64,000 bases of DNA from Tropicimonas sediminicola (GCF_900188335.1 NZ_FZOY01000002.1:372001-436000), one strand, 5' to 3'. Counted from the stretch's first letter, positions 7,937-16,407 are shown. Translations and numbers: made by a program. Notes: generated by a model from the letters alone, not told the origin.

Positions 7937-9741
7937 GTCTGGTCTCCGTCAATGCGTTTCGCGTAGCCGCGCGGGGTATAGATCCAGCTGCCTCCGGCGC
8001 CGGCCTCGATATCGCCGCTGGGAATGCGGCGGGAGGTCGAAGCGCCGACGAGCACGATGGTCATCATGTCGACCTCGTCGACATCGAGCGCGTCGAGCCG
8101 CCGCAGGGTGAGGCGTTCTTCCGGCCGCCCGAGGCTCTGGGCGAGCAGCACCGGCGTGTCGGCGGGACGGTGCGCGAGCAGGATCTCGCGTGCCTCCGCC
8201 AGCAGGGTGCGGCGGCGGCGCGAGACCGGGTTGTAGAAGGCGATCACGAAATCGCCCGCCGCGGCAGCGTGGAGCCGTTTCACGATCGCCTCGCGCGGGG
8301 TCAGCAGGTCCGACAGCGAGATCGCGCAGAAATCGTGCCCCAGCAGAGCTCCGGCGCGCGCCGAGGCTGCCTGCAACGCGGAGATGCCGGGGACGTGGGT
8401 GAGCGCGACCCGCCGGGCGGCGTCCGAAACCCCGCCCGCCGCCGCGTCCCGGTCCAGGAGTTCCATGACCAGCGCGCCCATGGCGTAGATCCCGCCGTCG
8501 CCGGAACAGATCAGCGCCACGCGCCGCCCCTCGCCCGCGGCTTCCAGCGCGTACCGGCAGCGTGCCTCCTCCTCGCCCAGAGCGAAATCGCGGCGCATCC
8601 GGCCGCGGGCTTCCGGCCCCAGGAGGTCGATATAGAACCCGTAGCCGACAAGCTCGTCAGCCTCCGCGATCAGCCGCGTGGCCTCCGGGGTGCGCCAGGC
8701 GGCCTGGCCCGGCCCGATCCCGATCACGGAGAGGTGGCCGCGTGGGCTGCCCTCGGTCCCGCCGGCGCCGATCCGGGCGGCGGCGCAGGTGGCGTTGGCG
8801 CTCTTGCACTTCGGCATGTCGAGCGCGCCCTCGGGGCCTGCTGCGGCAAGCGCTGCGCCCTCGGCCACGCCATGGCAGCCGACCTCGGCGAAGACCACGT
8901 CGGAGGGGTTGGCGAGCCGTGGTGCCTCCTGCTCCAGCCGCGCGGCGGGATGGAAGCGGGCCGGCACGCCGAGGTGACGGGCCAGCGCATGGATTGCCGC
9001 CTCATCGGTCTTGATGTCGATGGAATGGACCGCCGCGATCTCGCCTGCGGCGATACCGGCCTCTGCAAGGCTCTGCCCGACAAGCGCGATCAGTTCATCC
9101 GACGGGCAGCCCCGGGCACAGCCGACCCCAAGGGCAAAGGCGCGGCGACGGTAGATCAAGGGCGGCGTTCCCGCCACGCTGAGCACCACCGGGGCGTCCG
9201 CATCAGCGGGCAGCACATCCACCGCGCCCTGCTCCGCCAGCGGTGTGAGCCAAGGCGCGTCGCCGGAGAGCTGACCGCGTTGGCCTGCGAGCAGTGCGGC
9301 CATGACCGGCTTGGCGTCCTCCGGGTTGTCCAGCCGCCACCCCTCCGGCGGCTCGTCCAGCGCCACGCCGAGCGCGACATCCCCCGCGGTGGTCAGCGCT
9401 GCCTCGGTTCCGAGCATGCCGGCGATCTGTCGGGCCAGGGCGTTGGCCCCGCGATGGCCGCCGAGCAGCGGCACCACGGCGGACCCGTCCTGCGCGACCG
9501 CCAGCACGGGCGGCTCGCTGCGCTTGTCGCCGAGAAGCGGCGCAAGGGTGCGGATCAGGATCCCGGCGGCGGCGATGCCGATGATCGGACGGCCAGAGGC
9601 GAACAACGCCTGCAGGTGCGCCGCCACGTCGTCGAAATCGCGTCCCCGCAGGTCGGCGCGGCCGCCGGTCGCCGTGGCGATGCGCTCGGCCAGATCGCCA
9701 TGCGGCAGCAGCGAGACAATCACCGGTTTCGCGTCAGACAT
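7933..9741 (-). CDS. cobJ: CbiG-CobJ fusion: cobalt-precorrin-5A hydrolase / precorrin-3B C17-methyltransferase
   Basis: A 602-residue two-domain protein. Residues about 1-315 are CbiG-like: the central motif with GIAAAGILIRTLAPLL (54-69) and LLGGHRGANALA (93-104), and the C-terminal CbiG/CobE part with FALGVGCARGCPSDEL. Residues about 340-602 are a CobJ/CbiH methyltransferase with VIGIGPGQAAW, CSGDGGIYAMGA, HVPGISALQAA and FYNPVSRRR. CobJ/CbiH performs ring contraction with C17 methylation; CbiG opens the lactone of cobalt-precorrin-5A in the anaerobic-type route. The start overlaps the cobI stop by eight bases and the stop overlaps cobM by ATGA. The fusion puts two non-consecutive steps of ring contraction chemistry on one chain. 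Confidence 0.93.
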   Translation of the reverse strand: MSDAKPVIVSLLPHGDLAERIATATGGRADLRGRDFDDVAAHLQALFASGRPIIGIAAAGILIRTLAPLLGDKRSEPPVLAVAQDGSAVVPLLGGHRGANALARQIAGMLGTEAALTTAGDVALGVALDEPPEGWRLDNPEDAKPVMAALLAGQRGQLSGDAPWLTPLAEQGAVDVLPADADAPVVLSVAGTPPLIYRRRAFALGVGCARGCPSDELIALVGQSLAEAGIAAGEIAAVHSIDIKTDEAAIHALARHLGVPARFHPAARLEQEAPRLANPSDVVFAEVGCHGVAEGAALAAAGPEGALDMPKCKSANATCAAARIGAGGTEGSPRGHLSVIGIGPGQAAWRTPEATRLIAEADELVGYGFYIDLLGPEARGRMRRDFALGEEEARCRYALEAAGEGRRVALICSGDGGIYAMGALVMELLDRDAAAGGVSDAARRVALTHVPGISALQAASARAGALLGHDFCAISLSDLLTPREAIVKRLHAAAAGDFVIAFYNPVSRRRRTLLAEAREILLAHRPADTPVLLAQSLGRPEERLTLRRLDALDVDEVDMMTIVLVGASTSRRIPSGDIEAGAGGSWIYTPRGYAKRIDGDQT

Positions 9742-10432
9742 GGGCGTCCCTCCCCGGCAGGATGATCATCGAGAAATAGGGCGCCGTCTCCGGCGCCTCG
9801 CGAAGCGGGCGCACGTTCTGTTCCGGCAGAGAGGCATGGGAGACGAAAACGGCGCGTTCGGCGAGGCCAAGGCCCTCCAGCAACGCCCTGACCTTCGCGA
9901 GGTGCCGACCGATCTTCATGATCGCCACCGCGTTGGACTTGCGGATCTGCGCCTCCAGTTCGGCCTCCGGCAGGGTCGCGGGGAGCACGGTCAGCACCTC
10001 GTCGCGGGCGATGAGCGGCCGGCCGGCGGCGGCGGTCACGGCGCCAAGGGACGAGACACCGGGAACCACCTCGGTGGGGAAGCGCTCCGCGAGCCGCGCA
10101 TAGAGGTACATGAACGAGCCATAGAAGAACGGGTCGCCCTCGCAGAGCACCACCACATCCTGCCCCTGTTCCAGCGCCGCGGCGATTTCCTCGGCGGCGC
10201 TGTCATAGACCTCCTGCGCGGGAAATCGTTCGCTGCGCATGGGGATCACGATCGGGATCTCGCGGGCGGTGTCCGGAATGAACGCCGCCGCGATGGAACG
10301 CGCAAAGCTCTCGCCGGTGTCCGGGGCCGGATAGGCAATCACCTGCGCGCCGGAGATCAGCCGGTGCGCCTTGAGCGTCAGAAGCTCCGGATCGCCCGGG
10401 CCGAGGCCCAAGCCGTAAAGGGTACCAGTCAT
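9734..10432 (-). CDS. cobI: Precorrin-2 C20-methyltransferase
   Basis: CobI/CbiL adds the C20 methyl to (cobalt-)precorrin-2. The 232-residue product has GLGLGPGDPELLTLKA near the start, CEGDPFFYGSFMYLYAR (about residues 94-110) and VVPGVSSLGAVTAAAG (about 120-135), which identify this subfamily. I choose the ATG at 10430-10432 because it forms an ATGA overlap with the cobL stop; an ATG at 10447 would add five residues. It sits fourth in the minus-strand operon. Confidence 0.95.
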   Translation of the reverse strand: MTGTLYGLGLGPGDPELLTLKAHRLISGAQVIAYPAPDTGESFARSIAAAFIPDTAREIPIVIPMRSERFPAQEVYDSAAEEIAAALEQGQDVVVLCEGDPFFYGSFMYLYARLAERFPTEVVPGVSSLGAVTAAAGRPLIARDEVLTVLPATLPEAELEAQIRKSNAVAIMKIGRHLAKVRALLEGLGLAERAVFVSHASLPEQNVRPLREAPETAPYFSMIILPGRDAHV

Positions 10433-11622
10433 TTCGTGAAACTCCATTGGGTGACGGGCATCAGCGGCTTCCAGCCGCGCAGGCTGCCCACGGGCGCGGC
10501 GCGGGAAACCGCCACCCGAATGAGATTGCCGCCATGGGCCGCATGGAGCTGCGCAAGCAGCGCCTCGCTCTCCAGCGTCACGGCATTGGCGACGAGGCGG
10601 CCATGCGGGCGAAGGGCGTCGAGCGATGCCCTTGCCACCTCCTCCGAGAGCCCGCCGCCGATGAAGACCGCGTCGGGCGGGGGCAGGCCTTCCAGCGCGT
10701 CAGGCGCAGAGCCATGCCGGAGGTCGAACCGCGGCGCGCCAAGGCGGGTCGCGTTGCCGGCGGCCACGGCGAGCCTCTCCGTGGACGCCTCGATGCCGAT
10801 GGCCCGCATGTCGCGCTCGGCCCGCATCCACTCGATACCGACCGAGCCGCAACCGGCCCCGATATCCCACAGCAACTGCCCGCGGCGGGGCGCCAGCGCG
10901 GCGAGGGTCAGCACCCGCAGCTCCCGCTTGGTGAGTTGCCCGTCGTGCTCGAAGGCATCGTCCGGCAGGCCGGTGCGGGGCAGGATCGCGGCCCCCGGAT
11001 CGCCCGCGCAGGCAACCGCGAGCACGTGGAAGTCGGGTGCCTGCGCGCTCCACTCGGCGGCGGTGCCGTCGATGCGGGCCTCGTCGGGGCCTGCGAGCGA
11101 TGCCAGCACGGTCAGCCGGCTCGCGCCCATCCCCGCCTCGCGCAGCATTTCGGCCACGCGGGCGGGAGAGCCGCCATCCTGCGTCAGGATCAGCAGCCGC
11201 GCCCCGGGGACGAAAAAGGGCAGCGCCTGTTCCGCAGGGCGCCCGTGGATGGTGAGCGTCTCCACGTCGGCGAGGCTCCACTTCAACCGCGCGGCGGCGA
11301 GCTGGAAGGCGGAGAGCTGCGGGTAATAGGTGATCTCCTCGGGCGCGAAATGGCGCATCATCAGCGCGCCGGCGGAGAACCAGAGCGGGTCGCCGGTCAC
11401 CAGCACCGCGACCCGGCGGCCGCGCCATTTCGTCAGTTCCTCCGCAAGGTCCCGGAATGGCGAAGGCCAAAGCACGCGCTCGGCCGCAATGTCGGGCAGG
11501 AGCGCCATCAGGCGTTCGCCGCTGACGACGATCTCGGCCGCTTGCAGCCGCGCCCGCGCCGCCGGCAGCAGCCCGTCCCAGCCGTCCTCACCCATGCCGA
11601 TCACGTCGAGCCAGGCCGTCAT
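10429..11622 (-). CDS. cobL: Precorrin-6Y C5,15-methyltransferase (decarboxylating)
   Basis: A 397-residue CbiE-CbiT type bifunctional enzyme that methylates C5 and C15 and decarboxylates the C12 acetate side chain. The N-terminal half (about 1-200) is a tetrapyrrole methylase beginning LDVIGMGEDGWDGL with VTGDPLWFSAG (about 75-85); the C-terminal half is a Rossmann methyltransferase with LLWDIGAGCGSVGIEWMR (about 246-263) and DAVFIGGG. Both junctions in the operon are ATGA overlaps. Full length for CobL. Confidence 0.95.
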   Translation of the reverse strand: MTAWLDVIGMGEDGWDGLLPAARARLQAAEIVVSGERLMALLPDIAAERVLWPSPFRDLAEELTKWRGRRVAVLVTGDPLWFSAGALMMRHFAPEEITYYPQLSAFQLAAARLKWSLADVETLTIHGRPAEQALPFFVPGARLLILTQDGGSPARVAEMLREAGMGASRLTVLASLAGPDEARIDGTAAEWSAQAPDFHVLAVACAGDPGAAILPRTGLPDDAFEHDGQLTKRELRVLTLAALAPRRGQLLWDIGAGCGSVGIEWMRAERDMRAIGIEASTERLAVAAGNATRLGAPRFDLRHGSAPDALEGLPPPDAVFIGGGLSEEVARASLDALRPHGRLVANAVTLESEALLAQLHAAHGGNLIRVAVSRAAPVGSLRGWKPLMPVTQWSFTK

Positions 11623-13196
11623 GTGCCGTCGCCTCCCAGTCCGAGGGTCAGCGCATTGACCGCCGCCGCCGCCATGGCCGAGCCGCCGCGCCGCCCGAGC
11701 AGCGTGACGAAGGGGACGCCATGCGGGCGCTCGGCCAGCGCCTGCTTGCTCTCGGCAGCGCCGACGAAACCCACCGGGAAGCCGAGGATCAGCGCCGGGC
11801 GCGGCCAGCCACGCTCGATCCCTTCCAGCAGGTGAAAGAGCGCGGTCGGGGCGTTGCCGATGGCGACGATGCTGCCCTCCAGGCGCGCGCGCCAGAGCTC
11901 GGTTGCCGCGGCGGAGCGGGTGGTGCCGAGGCGTTTCGCCAGATCCGGTACGGAGGTGTCGTTCAGCGTGACCACCGGCGAAACGCCCGCCGGCAGCGCG
12001 CGAGCGATGATGCCCCGGGCAACCATTTCGCTGTCACAGAAGATCGGGAGTGTCTCGGCGGAGGCCGTTCCCGTGTTCGCCGCGCGCTGCACAGCCGCAC
12101 GCCCGGCTTCCACCGCGCCCGAAGAGAGCCTGATGTCGGAGGCCACGTCGACCATACCGCAGGCATGGATCAGCCGGATCGCCAGCGGACGCGCGGCTTC
12201 GGGCAGCGCGGAGAGGTCGGCCTCGGCCTCGATCGTGGCGAAGCTCTGCCGGTAGATCGCCGCGGGATCGCGCTCGTAGGTCAGCGGAGCGGGGTCGCCC
12301 CGATGGATCACCGGGTCGGTGTCGCCGCCGGAGCGGAACCCCTCGGGATCCGCCATCCCGAGGATCATCGCTTCCTCGGTGCGAACCGCCAGGGGCATCG
12401 CGCCCGCCGCCGCGAGATGCCGGGCGAGATCGCCCTGCGCATCGAGGCGCGCGAGCCTGTCGGTCACCGCAGTCACCTGCCGTGCATCCTTGGGCATGTC
12501 GCCGGGAGCCGGCTCCAGAAGCGACGGATAGATCTCGGCAAAGACATGAGCCGTCCCGTCTCCCAGCGTCTCGAACGGCCAGATCGCGGCGCCGCAGCGG
12601 TGCCGGAGCCGCTCCAGCGCGGCAATGCCGGTCAGCGCCTGTCCTCCGACCGAACCAACGCCATTGAGCTTCCACACCTCCTGCGCGGATCGAACCTGCG
12701 TCTCGGCGTGCCGCGCATTGGCTGGCAGGCTTTCGCCCCAACCTTCTTTCCGCTTGGTTCTGGCGAGTCCGGCAATGTCACGTTTCAACCCGTTGCCCCA
12801 GAACGGCCCCTCGCCGGGAAAGGACGCGTTCAGGATCGCGGCGGCGTCGAACCGGTTGTTGGAATTGCGCGGCCCCTCTTCGATCAATGCGGCGATCCGG
12901 CGCCACAGGGGCGTCCAGCCCGCCTCGCCGGTGATCGCCTGCGCGGTGCCGGCCGGATAGCCGAAGGGAAAGTCGAACCCGCACAGGATGCGGTGCCCGA
13001 CCCCCGAGGCCCGCGCGAGCAGCGCCTCGATCCGGTCGACCGCCTCGGCGCGGGTCGCGGGATTCTCCAGCACCTCGCTGTCGCCGGGCGCCCTGAAGGA
13101 GATCCAGATACTGTCCGGTCCGGTCTTCGGCGTGCCGCTGGCCGACCAGTCCACGGCCATGTAGCCATCGAACAGCCGCCCCTCGCCGCGCGTCAT
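11619..13196 (-). CDS. cobH: Precorrin-8X methylmutase with large uncharacterised N-terminal domain
   Basis: At 525 residues this is about 310 residues longer than a normal CobH/CbiC. The C-terminal part (about 315-525) is the methylmutase: RLIHACGMVDVASDI contains the proton-transfer histidine, followed by PIFCDSEMVARGI and the end segment GFPVGFVGAAESK. It moves the C11 methyl to C12, giving hydrogenobyrinic or cobyrinic acid. Residues 1 to about 300 form a separate domain with an acidic strand MAVDWSASG and a CGFDFPFGYP motif, resembling the DUF429/RNase-H-fold type; its function is unknown. Start and stop both overlap neighbours by ATGA, and the frame runs through without interruption, so the fusion looks genuine. 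Possible roles for the N-domain, such as holding the ring or partner enzymes, are only inference. Confidence 0.88.
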   Translation of the reverse strand: MTRGEGRLFDGYMAVDWSASGTPKTGPDSIWISFRAPGDSEVLENPATRAEAVDRIEALLARASGVGHRILCGFDFPFGYPAGTAQAITGEAGWTPLWRRIAALIEEGPRNSNNRFDAAAILNASFPGEGPFWGNGLKRDIAGLARTKRKEGWGESLPANARHAETQVRSAQEVWKLNGVGSVGGQALTGIAALERLRHRCGAAIWPFETLGDGTAHVFAEIYPSLLEPAPGDMPKDARQVTAVTDRLARLDAQGDLARHLAAAGAMPLAVRTEEAMILGMADPEGFRSGGDTDPVIHRGDPAPLTYERDPAAIYRQSFATIEAEADLSALPEAARPLAIRLIHACGMVDVASDIRLSSGAVEAGRAAVQRAANTGTASAETLPIFCDSEMVARGIIARALPAGVSPVVTLNDTSVPDLAKRLGTTRSAAATELWRARLEGSIVAIGNAPTALFHLLEGIERGWPRPALILGFPVGFVGAAESKQALAERPHGVPFVTLLGRRGGSAMAAAAVNALTLGLGGDGT

Positions 13197-14320
13197 TTGC
13201 TCTTCAGATGCTTGCGGACGCTCTCCGGGCCCATCGGGTGATCGGCGTGGGGATAGGGCGGATGGTGGTGGTCGTGATCGTGGGAATGCCCGTGATCATG
13301 CGCGTGATGATGATCGTGGCCGTGGTGGTCATGGTCATGGTGGTGATGATGGTGGTCATGCCCCGCGTCGAGCCGGCAGGCGCCGGTGCAGAATGTGTCG
13401 CAGAGCGTGCAATCCTCCACGTTGGAGCCGGGGGCGGAGGCGCCCTGGCCCTCGACGTGGTGATGATGGCTCTCCTGCGGCATCCCGACCTCGGCCTCGA
13501 AGCCGAGCACCTGCGTGCGGTACTTGCACAGGGAGCAGTTCATCGCCGTCTCGCCGCCGAGGATCTCGGTCACGCGTTCGGCAAAGGTTTCAAGCACCTG
13601 CGGGTGGTCGTTCAGGTAGCCGGCCTTGACCCACTGGGCTTCCGGATGGGCGCTGGCAACCATGTCGGTAAAGCCGTAGATGCGGTCGATCAGGATGCCG
13701 GTGAACAGGAAATAGGGGAACACGACGTAGCGCTTGAACCCCAGCTTGGCGGCCTGTTCCAGCGCCGGTTCAACCAGCGGGAAGGTGACGCCGGAATAGC
13801 CGACCTCGCACCAGCCGAAGCCCATCCCCTCCCAGAGCATCCGGGCGATCTTGGAGACGTTGGAATTTGCGTCTGGGTCGGAGGCGCCGCGGCCGATCAC
13901 CACCAGGCAGGTCTCGTGCGCCGGCACCGCGCCCTGCTCCGCATCTGCCCTGGCGATGGCCTCGCCGATGCGGTCCGCAGCGGCGGCGATCATCCGTGCA
14001 TCGACGCCGAGGTCGCGGCCGTAATCCACCTGGATGCCATGCTCGGCTGCATAGGCGTTGAGCACGGAAGGGATGTCGTTCTTGGCGTGCATCGCGGCAA
14101 AGAGCATGCCCGGCACCGCCAGGATTCGCTCGCAGCCCGCCTCGCGCAGGTTGTCGAGGCCGACCCGGATCACCGGGTTGGCGAATTCAAGATAGCCGTA
14201 ATCGACCATCCAATCCTGCGGCAGCAGCGCGGGCAGCTTCTGCGCCAGCACCGCGAACTCGTCCACCGCGGCCTGGGAACGCGAGCCGTGCCCACAGAGC
14301 ATCACACCGATCCTGCTCAT
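13193..14320 (-). CDS. cbiX: Sirohydrochlorin cobaltochelatase CbiX, long Fe-S and His-rich form
   Basis: CbiX inserts cobalt into sirohydrochlorin, the early-cobalt entry to B12. Residues 6-14 (VMLCGHGSR) hold the first catalytic histidine and MLFAAMHAKNDIPS (about 72-85) the second. After the two chelatase domains comes the M-x-C-x-x-C motif MNCSLC (about 261-266), known in Bacillus CbiX to bind an Fe-S cluster, then further cysteines in CTLCDTFCTGAC and a long His/Asp-rich tail (about 318-362). The ATG at 14318-14320 has a perfect AAGGAGG site 8 bases upstream and overlaps the stop of a 14-codon leader. First full gene of the six-gene cob operon. Length 375 residues. Confidence 0.93.
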   Translation of the reverse strand: MSRIGVMLCGHGSRSQAAVDEFAVLAQKLPALLPQDWMVDYGYLEFANPVIRVGLDNLREAGCERILAVPGMLFAAMHAKNDIPSVLNAYAAEHGIQVDYGRDLGVDARMIAAAADRIGEAIARADAEQGAVPAHETCLVVIGRGASDPDANSNVSKIARMLWEGMGFGWCEVGYSGVTFPLVEPALEQAAKLGFKRYVVFPYFLFTGILIDRIYGFTDMVASAHPEAQWVKAGYLNDHPQVLETFAERVTEILGGETAMNCSLCKYRTQVLGFEAEVGMPQESHHHHVEGQGASAPGSNVEDCTLCDTFCTGACRLDAGHDHHHHHHDHDHHGHDHHHAHDHGHSHDHDHHHPPYPHADHPMGPESVRKHLKSK

Positions 14321-14361
14321 CGCGCGGCCTCCTTGGACGGGGAAATCTGGACAGCAGTCAT
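14317..14361 (-). CDS. Possible 14-codon leader peptide coupled to cbiX
   Basis: A short frame encoding MTAVQISPSKEAAR, with a GAGGGAG ribosome site just upstream of its ATG (14359-14361) and a stop that overlaps the cbiX ATG as ATGA. Its body contains the cbiX Shine-Dalgarno (AAGGAGG), so translating it would expose or occlude that site. The same overlap style is used at every junction of the operon. No homologue is known to me; it may be only a chance frame. Confidence 0.4.
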   Translation of the reverse strand: MTAVQISPSKEAAR

Positions 14362-14659
14362 GGCGTGGCTCCCTCGCTTCGCTGGTCTGCGGCAATACGG
14401 GGACGGCTCGGGCGCGGCAAGCGTCCGATTCGACGATGATCCGCCGCGCCCCCGGAATGGGTCGGCGCCGCATCTCTCCCGTTCAGCCCGCAGGCATCGT
14501 CTCGGGGTGGCGTAACAGGGCCACCGCCGCGCGGCAAGGTCCGACCCGTCATTGCCCGACCGCGACAATTGCCCGCGACGCACCGCCCGGCCCCGCCTTT
14601 TCCGGACCGGTCGTTTTGCGCGATTGACTTCTTTCACCGCGCGGGGAATGAAAGGTCAT

Positions 14660-14846
14660 CTTCGGTTCCGTCGGCGGTTCAGCGCCGAGGGATTCAAAAG
14701 GGAACACGGTGCGGCGTACCCATCAGGGACCAAAACCGTGGCTGCCCCCGCAACTGTAAGCGGAGAGCGAGGCCGAACATGCCACTGGGGATATCCCCGG
14801 GAAGGCCGGCCGAGCCCAGACCCGCGAGCCAGGAGACCTGCCGAGG
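14660..14846 (+). promoter_or_regulatory. Cobalamin riboswitch upstream of the cobalt transporter operon
   Basis: Plus-strand cobalamin riboswitch: P1 helix CTTCGG (14660-14665) with CCGAGG (14841-14846), GGGAACACGGTG, the B12 box GCTGCCCCCGCAACTGT, GCCACTGGGG, GGGAAGGCCGG and GAGCCAGGAGACCTGCC. Just after it, CATGGGGC-TT-GCCCCATG (14850-14867) can form an expression-platform hairpin, without a T-run. A weak -35/-10 pair (TTGACT at 14624, AATGAA at 14647) lies upstream. The next gene starts at 14994, so the leader is about 330 bases long. It makes the downstream ECF transporter B12-repressed and therefore a predicted cobalt importer. Confidence 0.94.
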
Positions 14847-14993
14847 CCACATGGGGCTTGCCCCATGGTTTCACCGGGCGCCGGGGTGAGCGTCTGGCGC
14901 GAAGCGGGCCGGAGCAATCCCCCAAATCGAGCCGTACCCCGTCCGTCCTTTCAGGATCGCCGCCTGTGCGTGGCCTTTTGAGAGAGACGACAG

Positions 14994-15785
14994 ATGTTGA
15001 ACCGAAGCTTCCTGCTGGCCGCCTTCGCCAGTCTCGGGCTTTCAGGGCCAAGCCTGGCCCATTTCCAGCTGATCTATTCCCCGCAGACCCTGATCGAGAC
15101 GCCCGGCGACGTGCCGGTCAAGCTGATCTTCTGGCACCCGTTCGAGAACGGGCATGTCATGGACATGGGCGAGCCGCTGGAATTCTACATGGTCAACCGT
15201 GGCGAACGCGTGGACCTCAGGGACCGGCTGTCGCCCGCGACCTTCACCGGCAGCGCCAATGCGGCGGCGGCCTGGGATGCCTCGATCCCGGTGAAACGCT
15301 CGGGCGACTACGTCGTGGTGCTGGTGCCCGCGCCCTATTACGAGCAGAGCGAGGACATCTACATCCAGCAGATCGCCAAGAGCTATCTGAACCGGGCGCA
15401 GATCCCCTCGGACTGGGCAGAGCCGCAGGGCCTGCCGACCGAGATCCTGCCGCTCAACCGCCCCACCAACGTGCTCGCCGGATCGACCTTCACAGGGCGG
15501 GTGATGTCGGAGGGGGCGCCGGTGCCGGGGGCGGAGATCGAGATCGAGTACATCGCGGCCGAGCCGGACATGGCCACCGGCCAGCCCGGATCGCCAACCG
15601 CCGCCCCGCCGCCCGGTGGCGCGCTCGTCGCCATCGCCGACGACGCAGGATATTTCTCCTTCGGCATCCCGCGCGCCGGGTTCTGGGGCTTTGCCGCGCT
15701 CGGCACCGGCCCGGAGACGGAGCACGAGGGCAAACCCTTGAGCCAGGATGCCGTGATCTGGATCCGCGCCTGGGAAATGGAGTGA
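14994..15785 (+). CDS. DUF4198/NikK-like periplasmic component of cobalt ECF transporter
   Basis: A 263-residue secreted protein with a clear signal peptide (about residues 1-22, ending in ALA-like SLAH) and two beta-rich halves: HFQLIYSP and FWHPFENGH early, then a proline-rich linker and a late DAGYFSFGIPRAGFWGF segment typical of DUF4198. This family accompanies NikM/CbiM transporters as NikK and probably binds or presents the metal in the periplasm. It is the first gene after the riboswitch, 4 bases ahead of cbiM. The exposed histidines of the mature N-terminus are candidate cobalt ligands. Confidence 0.82.
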   Translation: MLNRSFLLAAFASLGLSGPSLAHFQLIYSPQTLIETPGDVPVKLIFWHPFENGHVMDMGEPLEFYMVNRGERVDLRDRLSPATFTGSANAAAAWDASIPVKRSGDYVVVLVPAPYYEQSEDIYIQQIAKSYLNRAQIPSDWAEPQGLPTEILPLNRPTNVLAGSTFTGRVMSEGAPVPGAEIEIEYIAAEPDMATGQPGSPTAAPPPGGALVAIADDAGYFSFGIPRAGFWGFAALGTGPETEHEGKPLSQDAVIWIRAWEME

Positions 15786-15789
15786 CGCA

Positions 15790-16407
15790 ATGCACATCGT
15801 AGACGGAGCGCTTTCCAACCCGGTCGTCATCGGCGGCGCTGTGCTTGCCGTGGGCGGCATCGCGCGGGGACTTCGCAGCCTGCCGATGGAGAAGATCCCG
15901 GTGGCCGGCGTGCTCTCGGCCATGTTCTTCGTGGCCTCGCTGGTCCATGTGCCGGTCGGGCCAACTTCGGTGCACCTGATCATGAACGGGCTCGCAGGGC
16001 TCGTGCTCGGCTGGGCGGCCTTCCCGGCCCTGTTCGTGGGCCTTCTGTTGCAGGCCGTGTTCTTCGGCTTCGGCGGGGTCACGGCGCTCGGAGTGAACAC
16101 GCTGGTCATTGCCGGCCCGGCGGTTCTGGTCTGGGCACTGGTCGGTGGCCAGGTGCGCCGAGGCTCCGCGCGCGACGCCGCGATCTGGGCCGGGATCGGA
16201 GGGGCGCTTGCCATCGCCCTGACCGCAATCGCCGTCGCCGGGATGCTCGCCCTGTCGGGCGAAGGGTTCGTGCTGGCGGCCAAGGCGGTGATCGCCGTCC
16301 ACCTGCCCGTGATGGTGGTCGAGGGGCTGCTGGCGGCGGCGGCGGTTCACCTGGTCAAGAAGGTGAAACCGGAGCTCTTCGCGCCGATTGGCGGAGCGCT
16401 GGCATGA
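15790..16407 (+). CDS. cbiM: CbiM/NikM-family substrate-binding membrane component
   Basis: The S component of an ECF metal importer. The conserved N-terminus MHIVDG supplies His2, which with the amino terminus coordinates the metal in this family. About six hydrophobic segments follow across 205 residues. It is preceded by nikK-like and followed by an ATGA-coupled NikL-like gene. CbiM and NikM are alike in sequence; the cobalamin riboswitch in front of the operon favours cobalt over nickel. Confidence 0.9.
   Translation: MHIVDGALSNPVVIGGAVLAVGGIARGLRSLPMEKIPVAGVLSAMFFVASLVHVPVGPTSVHLIMNGLAGLVLGWAAFPALFVGLLLQAVFFGFGGVTALGVNTLVIAGPAVLVWALVGGQVRRGSARDAAIWAGIGGALAIALTAIAVAGMLALSGEGFVLAAKAVIAVHLPVMVVEGLLAAAAVHLVKKVKPELFAPIGGALA

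Noticed and set aside
14362-14640. A cobalamin riboswitch on the minus strand ahead of cbiX
   Set aside because: None of the core landmarks (GCCCCCGCAACTGT, GACCTGCC, GCCACTG) occurs on that strand here; the riboswitch nearby is on the plus strand.
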